Origin: Isohypsibius dastychi
Taxonomy: Eukaryota; Tardigrada; Eutardigrada; Parachela; Isohypsibiidae
Assembly (NCBI GenBank): GCA_034696485.1
Contig: JAQIWT010000042.1
Location: 1-48,251 of the forward strand
Length of the DNA stretch: 48,251 nt
Reading direction: 5' to 3'
In this document: in pieces, positions 43,359 to 48,251 of the stretch
Position numbering within the stretch: the stretch's first letter is position 1
Layout: each line of letters opens with the position of its first letter
The notes under the pieces: generated by a model
The model's database searches: none
What the model was told of the DNA's origin: nothing
What the model saw: only the letters and a program-made list of their open reading frames with translations
Made by a program: the position numbers and the translations under genes

Positions 43359-44393
43359 TTAAGGATTTACACTAATCGACCACGTTAGGAAAAGGAATAA
43401 TATTATCAACAACTTTAGGGGATTCCACTTTTCCTGATGCTGGTCAATGTGTATTCTTTGGACGGCTGCAAGTGCTTTTCCCGTGATCTTTAACTTTGCA
43501 GACCATACAGTGATGGCCCTGTTCGCAATCCGCCTCTTCGAATTCGCAATGTCATCAATTGAAGTTCCAGCAAGGCAGGTGTTTTTTGGAGCGTCCCGAC
43601 GTAGATTTTCCAAGGCAATCTCGATCAAAACGATCGTCGCTGACGTTCTGGCGATAATACTGCTGTGGACGACTTGAAGTGTTAAACCCTGCCAAACGAT
43701 TCGTTTTCAAATATGAATTAGCACCAAAGTGCTGAGCTTCAATAAAAGCTCGTGCTGAAGCATCGTTCGGTACTCGTTATCAAAACCAAGATCGCGACGG
43801 CGGCTGCACAGATAATCAATGTACTCCTTTAGAACCTTCTCGTTTCCTCCGACACCGACAAGATGGCGAGTGGTGTTTATCATGGCAAGCATAGATTCTT
43901 CAAAAGATAGGTCCAAAGCCGTCACATTATCTTTCGGTTTATCAAGTCATCGACTGAAAGTAGCTATCGTAAGCGGTCGCGGCAAATCACATGCAAATTT
44001 AGGGAAAACCCCATCCGCATCACAAAAATCAGACTCAATATCTGAGGACTCGGCGTCTCTGGAGGGTGCGTCCACGCGACGTTTCGATGGGTTGCCACTG
44101 TATGGATTATGCTTGGAAGATCCCTGCCGACGGGGCGAATGATGAACCGATGAGGTTATGCTCGCTGCTGACTGCGCTCGACGAGGGAAAAGGTGATTCC
44201 GGAAGATGATACGATCCCTGACCAGTGAGACTGCAATTGCTCCTGTTGCAAGGTCCTCTTTCCTTATGTCAGCGAGACTTTTTCCGGTGGTGAAACCCAA
44301 CTGCTCCAGTTCTTCAATGGTGGCTGGCGAAAGCTTCAAGCGTATAAACAGCAGAGGGACTTGGGCCTCCACATTGATTACACGGTCTTCCAT
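43359..44393 (-). pseudogene. gag-like ORFs of the PAT-type element
   Basis: The frame 44393-43947 (148 codons) begins MEDRVINVEAQVPLLFIRLK and has a hydrophobic/leucine-rich N-terminus, then a basic Ser/Arg stretch (HSPRRQGSSKHNPYSG). After a frame change, 43925-43707 and 43628-43359 give further helical pieces with TRHLVGVGGNEKVLKEYIDY and AITVWSAKLKITGKALAAVQ. It sits at the first-ORF position behind repeat A1. No zinc knuckle was seen. Gag identity is by position. Confidence 0.5.
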
Positions 44394-44610
44394 GTCAGCT
44401 TTTTGGTGAGCAAAAATTCATCGGCCATCTGCTTCCTTGTGGCGTTCTCTGAATTGGCAAAATTTGGTATGACTACTCGACGATCCTTGCGAGGTTCGAC
44501 CAGTATTGCGTGCAAGCACGTCATGAGATTTGCATGGGTCAACATGGTATCGAGTGTAGGGGATACACTTTATGGCCAAAGCACACATGTTCAATTCGAA
44601 TCTTCCAAAG

Positions 44611-44731
44611 AAAAAACGAAAATCGATGTTGAATGAGACACAGAGCTGCTCTTTGTCCTTGTTAGTCGCCCCGAGGCGATATACTGGTCTCGATTTTCAT
44701 TATAAACAGATTCGGCTTCTCCGAATCTTTC
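44611..44731 (-). repeat. split direct repeat A1 of the PAT-type element
   Basis: The 5' terminal repeat on the - strand. It matches A2 at 38234-38366 in the same orientation with scattered substitutions and a deletion of about 12 bp. The outer edge is at about 44731, where similarity to the A2/B1 junction stops. Confidence 0.85.
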
Positions 44732-47265
44732 CCGTTTCTTATTGGACAGAGGTCATAAAAACAACGTTTTGGACAGTCCTGGGTGCCGGAGCAGTAGGTG
44801 TGTAGTTCGGTACTTCAAGGCTTCTCTGATTTTGTGGTGTTGTGGTGTTATCCACCGACTGCGGAATCGAATGAGTAAACGAAGGGCTGGTGTGGTTACA
44901 CAGTCACTTGAACTGGAGAATCTCCAGGAGAACCCCAACCCAAAGAAAAACATGTCGAGCTGCTTCATGATAGAGTTGTCTATCACCTGAGTGCACCTTC
45001 ACATGCGCAGAATATACTTTGGTATTCATTGCAGACGTTGGATTGGTTTCGGTGGACCAAAACTGTAGACGGAGGGTAATATTACGCTCGTGACGGTTAT
45101 TACGCCGTCAACCTTGTTGGTGGGAACCAACGCACTCGCCTCACACACGCGCTTGCCTCTCATATCTATTCTAGTAGTAATGTCTTTGATTATGTGTTAC
45201 AGATGCTGCCTGCGTTGTGAATTTACGATAGTTGATAATGTTCTTCTTCGCTGTTTTGCAGGGTGTTTCATCTTGTGGCTTTCTCGCTATTTAAAACGGT
45301 TGTCACATCCGTATTTTCTATCAAGAAGCTTTTTCTGTGTGTTGATTTGTTATTCAGTATAGCCTTAGTCTGTCGAGGTCCGTGACCCTGATCATGTCAT
45401 CCTAGTTAACAGTCTTATCAAGTGGCATAACATCAACGAAATAATCACAACCGGATAACTAGCTTTAGGGAAACGAATGTTAGATAGTCCATTGACCACC
45501 GAGAAATGGAAATACAAGGTTTTCGTGGTGATGTTCTCCTCTAGCTTGTATAAAATGTGGCGGAAGTTTCTCTCCGAGTTCATTGAGGAGAAGCTGAGTG
45601 AACAATCATACGTTTTTTTTGACATCAGAACTGTAAAGTAAACTAGGTTCGCGTATGTCGTCCGGAATAACATTGTTTAAAACGATGACAGACAAAACAA
45701 ATGTGATTTAATTGAACTGTTACTAGGAGGATGCTGGGAGAAGCGGTAATTGCAGTGGATTGGCATCCTTTGGTTGTTTGGTGTTGGAAACTGGAATACC
45801 CACCTTCTCTTCACGTTTCATTGCGATGGTTGCCCCGCCTTACAGTTTGATATCGTACAAATATTGATAAAGCGACATGATCCCCCATAAACCTGAGCAA
45901 CAAGGATAACAAATCAAGGACATTACGGTTGGAGAGAAGCATAGAACGACCAAAAACAATGCTGAGCTCATCGCCGCCGTCAGAAACTTTCTCAATTCAG
46001 TGACCGTGACTCAGAAGTTTTATCGAATTTGAAGATTTTACAGGATGTTATTTCAGGCTACCATGAGATCTTTTCTATATTGTGGGGCATGTACAATGGC
46101 AGCAACAAATGTTTATAAAATAAAGATGTCTTCGATTTGCAACTAACTTACCAACCAAAACTGAAGATGACGTCCGTTGCCATGTAGGCTTACTTATTGA
46201 CGAGCTGGAATCAGCGTTCTACGTTACGTTGACAGTTCACTGGGTGTCTGTGGCGTGGTATTTACTTATTTTTGTCACATGTCTTGGTCCCGAATCTCGC
46301 AAATATGGGCTGCAGGGACATTAAGGGTCTCCAAAGCTGAACCAGCGTCACTAATTGCCTCTTTAATTGAAATATAGAGGCGCGACTCTAATCGTCAGGT
46401 GAACCAATAAACGTAGATAACGGACCTCATTTCAAAGAATAACTTTAAGAGTCCCAGATCCGTACCTAAGTCCATATTTTGCTTAAATTCGAAAATTGCA
46501 AAATTTTCATGTCCGGTTCGGGATTCTGTGCTGATATGATATTCTGGATGGAAAAGAAAAATGAACTAATTTTGTGATGACTTGTAAATCAGTTGATCCA
46601 ATCCAACCCGGATTGTGGACGTCACTATTCCCAAAACGGACCTCTTTCGATTTTTTTCTAGAATAGTGGATTGGCTTTATTTCAGTCCACCTCGGATCGG
46701 AACGACCAATCACGCGAGTGCTGACTTAATAAGAGAGCCTCCCAGTCTTCAAATTAGAGGGGCAATCAGTGACACTAGTCTAGCTTTGTGGAACCTTATT
46801 TATTCGTGAGCCCTTGAATCACACTACCTCAAGGTAGTCAGCGCGCCAGAACATCTTGATTTAACAAATGTCAACCTCATGTTACGATGGGTGGAGTGCA
46901 GCCGGTGAATGCATGATGGAAGTGATGTAATATGATCATTGTAACACATTAACCAGCATTACAGGCTGCGTCTTATCATTCGAATGTCTCCAGTTCTTCG
47001 TTTTATTCTGCCATTCCAAGTTCGGTGACCTCACCAAGGACTGACTGAACAAGCATGTAGAGCTCATCAAAAATTCTCAAAATATAAGCCAAAGTAGAAA
47101 GCGCGGATGTTTTGGTTGCCAGAAACGGGTCATTTGTAGAGATCGTCCTTCAATCTCCCACGATTCCGCTCCCACTTCCTCTGCTCTTATCCCATGCAAA
47201 ACTAGTTTTTGTCACGCGCTGTTCGTTTTGTGACTCACGCTTGTTGACTGATGTTTTGTTTCTCA
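44732..47265. other. no confident gene
   Basis: ORFs of at most 93 codons on both strands. A + frame at about 44.93-45.06 kb has KEKHVELLHDRVVYHLSAP followed by Trp-rich sequence that looks like former coding DNA, but the family is unknown. Nothing else is supported. Confidence 0.4.
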
Positions 47266-47742
47266 TCAGCTGCCAAAGCTGATAAAATCCATGTTAAACG
47301 TTAGGTATGTTTTTGGTTCAATTCGAAGGCCTTTTGATTTCTTTGCTCCCGAGCCTTTGATTGATTCGATTACTGACCTCGAAGTATTTGTCAGATCATC
47401 ACACAACGGCATGTACTCCGTCACCTCTTGATGTAACTGGTGAGGTGCTTCTATGCAATCGCTTTGATGTTGCAAACTTACTCTTGATATTCTGAGCAGC
47501 AACCCTGAACTCATGTGGGCGGTGATCGTGATCATAATGGCTTCTCTCTGATTCCCTGAAGACGAACTGGACAAGAGAACGCTTCTTGAAAACCTAGTGT
47601 CTTTCCCATCGCTAGACTCAACCGCATGTTCACATGAAGCTTCCATGAAAACGCAGTTCCTACATCTGTTAATTTGCGAATGGAAAATCTGGAAAATCAC
47701 TGGAAAATCTGGAGAATCACTCACGAAGAAGTATCCCATCAT
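47266..47742 (-). CDS. unrecognised 158-codon ORF
   Basis: The longest open frame of the last 3 kb. It is Ser-rich in the middle (SSSSSGNQREA) with KGSGAKKSKGLRIEPKTYLT near the end. The + strand is also open for 101 codons over its 5' part (47597-47902). Could be an exon; no motif. Confidence 0.3.
   Translation of the reverse strand: MMGYFFVSDSPDFPVIFQIFHSQINRCRNCVFMEASCEHAVESSDGKDTRFSRSVLLSSSSSGNQREAIMITITAHMSSGLLLRISRVSLQHQSDCIEAPHQLHQEVTEYMPLCDDLTNTSRSVIESIKGSGAKKSKGLRIEPKTYLTFNMDFISFGS
47681..47720. repeat. 20-bp tandem repeat x2
   Basis: tggaaaatctggaaaatcac occurs twice in a row with one change (ggaaaa to ggagaa in the second copy). Confidence 0.85.
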
Positions 47743-48161
47743 CTTGTGTAACTGGGCACCTCTTGCCTTGATTCAAGAAGTAAGCATAGCAAAGCGTGAG
47801 GCAAGTGAGGCAGTCAAAACAATTGTTTTTCCCAAATCAGGGCGAGGGGTGCCCAGTTACAAAAGAGGAGGATTATTGGGTAGACGTCAAAAGCATTCAT
47901 GAAGAATCGAAAAAGCAAATGGACGCACGCTGAACAATCTTCAGGCTGTGTCCTCGTTTCGACCCACTTCAATCTCCATTGCTTGTTCATGAGATATTAT
48001 TTCTGCTGAAATGTGTTTATTGTGGTTGTTGTACTGCTGTAATAACACGCCAATCCCATGAAGTCGATTTAGTTTGTCATTTAATCAAAGCTTTCCCCGA
48101 CGAGATTCAAACCAGATTTAGTATGCAAAATAATACTTCGCAAGATCAGTAAGTTTTTTGT
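47743..48161. other. no confident gene
   Basis: A + frame around 47.88-48.14 kb includes HEVDLVCHLIKAFPDEIQTR, a helix-like peptide, with stops before it. Not assignable. Confidence 0.3.
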
Positions 48162-48187
48162 CCCCCCCCCCTCGGGGGGGGGGGGGG
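48162..48187. repeat. C10-TC-G14 homopolymer palindrome
   Basis: A C-run is followed, after TC, by a G-run, forming an inverted repeat able to fold on itself. Such structures are sequencing- and assembly-prone, so copy numbers should not be trusted. Confidence 0.85.
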
Positions 48188-48251
48188 ACCTTCATTCTTT
48201 CAATAGCTGACTTTATTCGTGGTCGTGACAATACGTCTCCGCCAAAAAGTT

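Larger units (their letters stand above)
37961..44731 (-). mobile_element. PAT/DIRS-type tyrosine-recombinase retrotransposon (decayed)
   Basis: On the - strand the order is A1 repeat (44731-44611), gag-like ORFs (44393-43359), RT N-terminal relic (39365-38950), tyrosine recombinase C-terminus (38880-38575), B1 (38550-38367), A2 (38366-38234), B2 (38150-37961). Split direct repeats of the form A1-ORFs-B1-A2-B2 are diagnostic of PAT-like elements, which are known from nematodes (PAT of Panagrellus). They integrate as circles through the recombinase rather than an integrase. Most of RT and all of RNase H are missing between the RT N-terminus and the recombinase, an internal deletion. A Harbinger DNA transposon (39452-43309) has inserted between gag and RT. 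Confidence 0.85.

Noticed and set aside
43947-44142. + strand 107-codon ORF at 43819-44142
   Set aside because: It is the antisense shadow of the gag-like frame; the - frame has the expected place and orientation in the PAT element.
1-48251. tRNA, rRNA or SL RNA genes
   Set aside because: I scanned by eye for cloverleaf-type GGTTCGA-type boxes and rRNA blocks and found nothing convincing; a covariance-model scan would be decisive.

Overview
The window reads as a gene-poor, transposon-rich stretch of a nematode genome, most likely Caenorhabditis or a close relative. Two intact spliced genes and one broken one have short introns (about 45-125 bp, one of 413 bp), several ending in a TTTTCAG-type acceptor. 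The transposon families (PAT-type tyrosine-recombinase retrotransposons, Ty3/gypsy, Maverick/Polinton, PIF/Harbinger) fit a nematode, and there are no bacterial-style operons. Species cannot be named from the sequence alone. Most recognisable coding DNA is broken by frameshifts and stops. Almost every identification was made by reading conserved family motifs in translated frames, without a database search.

Layout. 1-4.7 kb: Ty3/gypsy relics (gag-like piece, then RT/RNase H). 5.5-8.65 kb, + strand: a relic of ribonucleotide reductase small subunit, an ORF with a zinc-ribbon-like CxxC pair, then adjoining pieces of protein-primed DNA polymerase B, FtsK/HerA-type packaging ATPase and a small conserved protein, in the manner of a Maverick/Polinton. 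9.4-13 kb: three more Ty3/gypsy fragments in mixed orientation. 13-16.6 kb: almost no genes, with G-tracts and a direct repeat. 16.6-17.4 kb, - strand: an HP1-like chromodomain gene with one nonsense codon. 19.3-21.8 kb, - strand: a second, different Maverick-type polymerase B fragment and a BIR (IAP) domain relic. 22-24.9 kb: a near-perfect hairpin, another gypsy RT fragment and an unknown ORF.

25.1-31.3 kb is the only stretch that looks like living host genes. It holds a divergent pair of multi-exon genes (213 aa on -, 503 aa on +), a convergent cysteine-rich gene (200 aa, -) and an intact three-exon HP1-like gene (194 aa, +) that is a paralogue of the broken copy at 17 kb. 32.4-36 kb is the best preserved Ty3/gypsy pol, split by an insertion and a tandem duplication.

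38-44.7 kb is a nested composite. A - strand PAT/DIRS-type retrotransposon keeps its diagnostic split direct repeats (A1 ... B1-A2-B2), gag-like, RT and tyrosine-recombinase relics. A two-gene PIF/Harbinger transposon of about 3.9 kb with its own inverted ends sits inside it. 44.7-48.25 kb shows no confident genes and ends near a C/G homopolymer palindrome.

The most unusual combination is the cluster of dsDNA-virus-like genes: two polymerase B copies, ATPase, RNR small subunit and BIR. These could be relics of Maverick-type elements carrying cargo genes, or of an endogenised large DNA virus.
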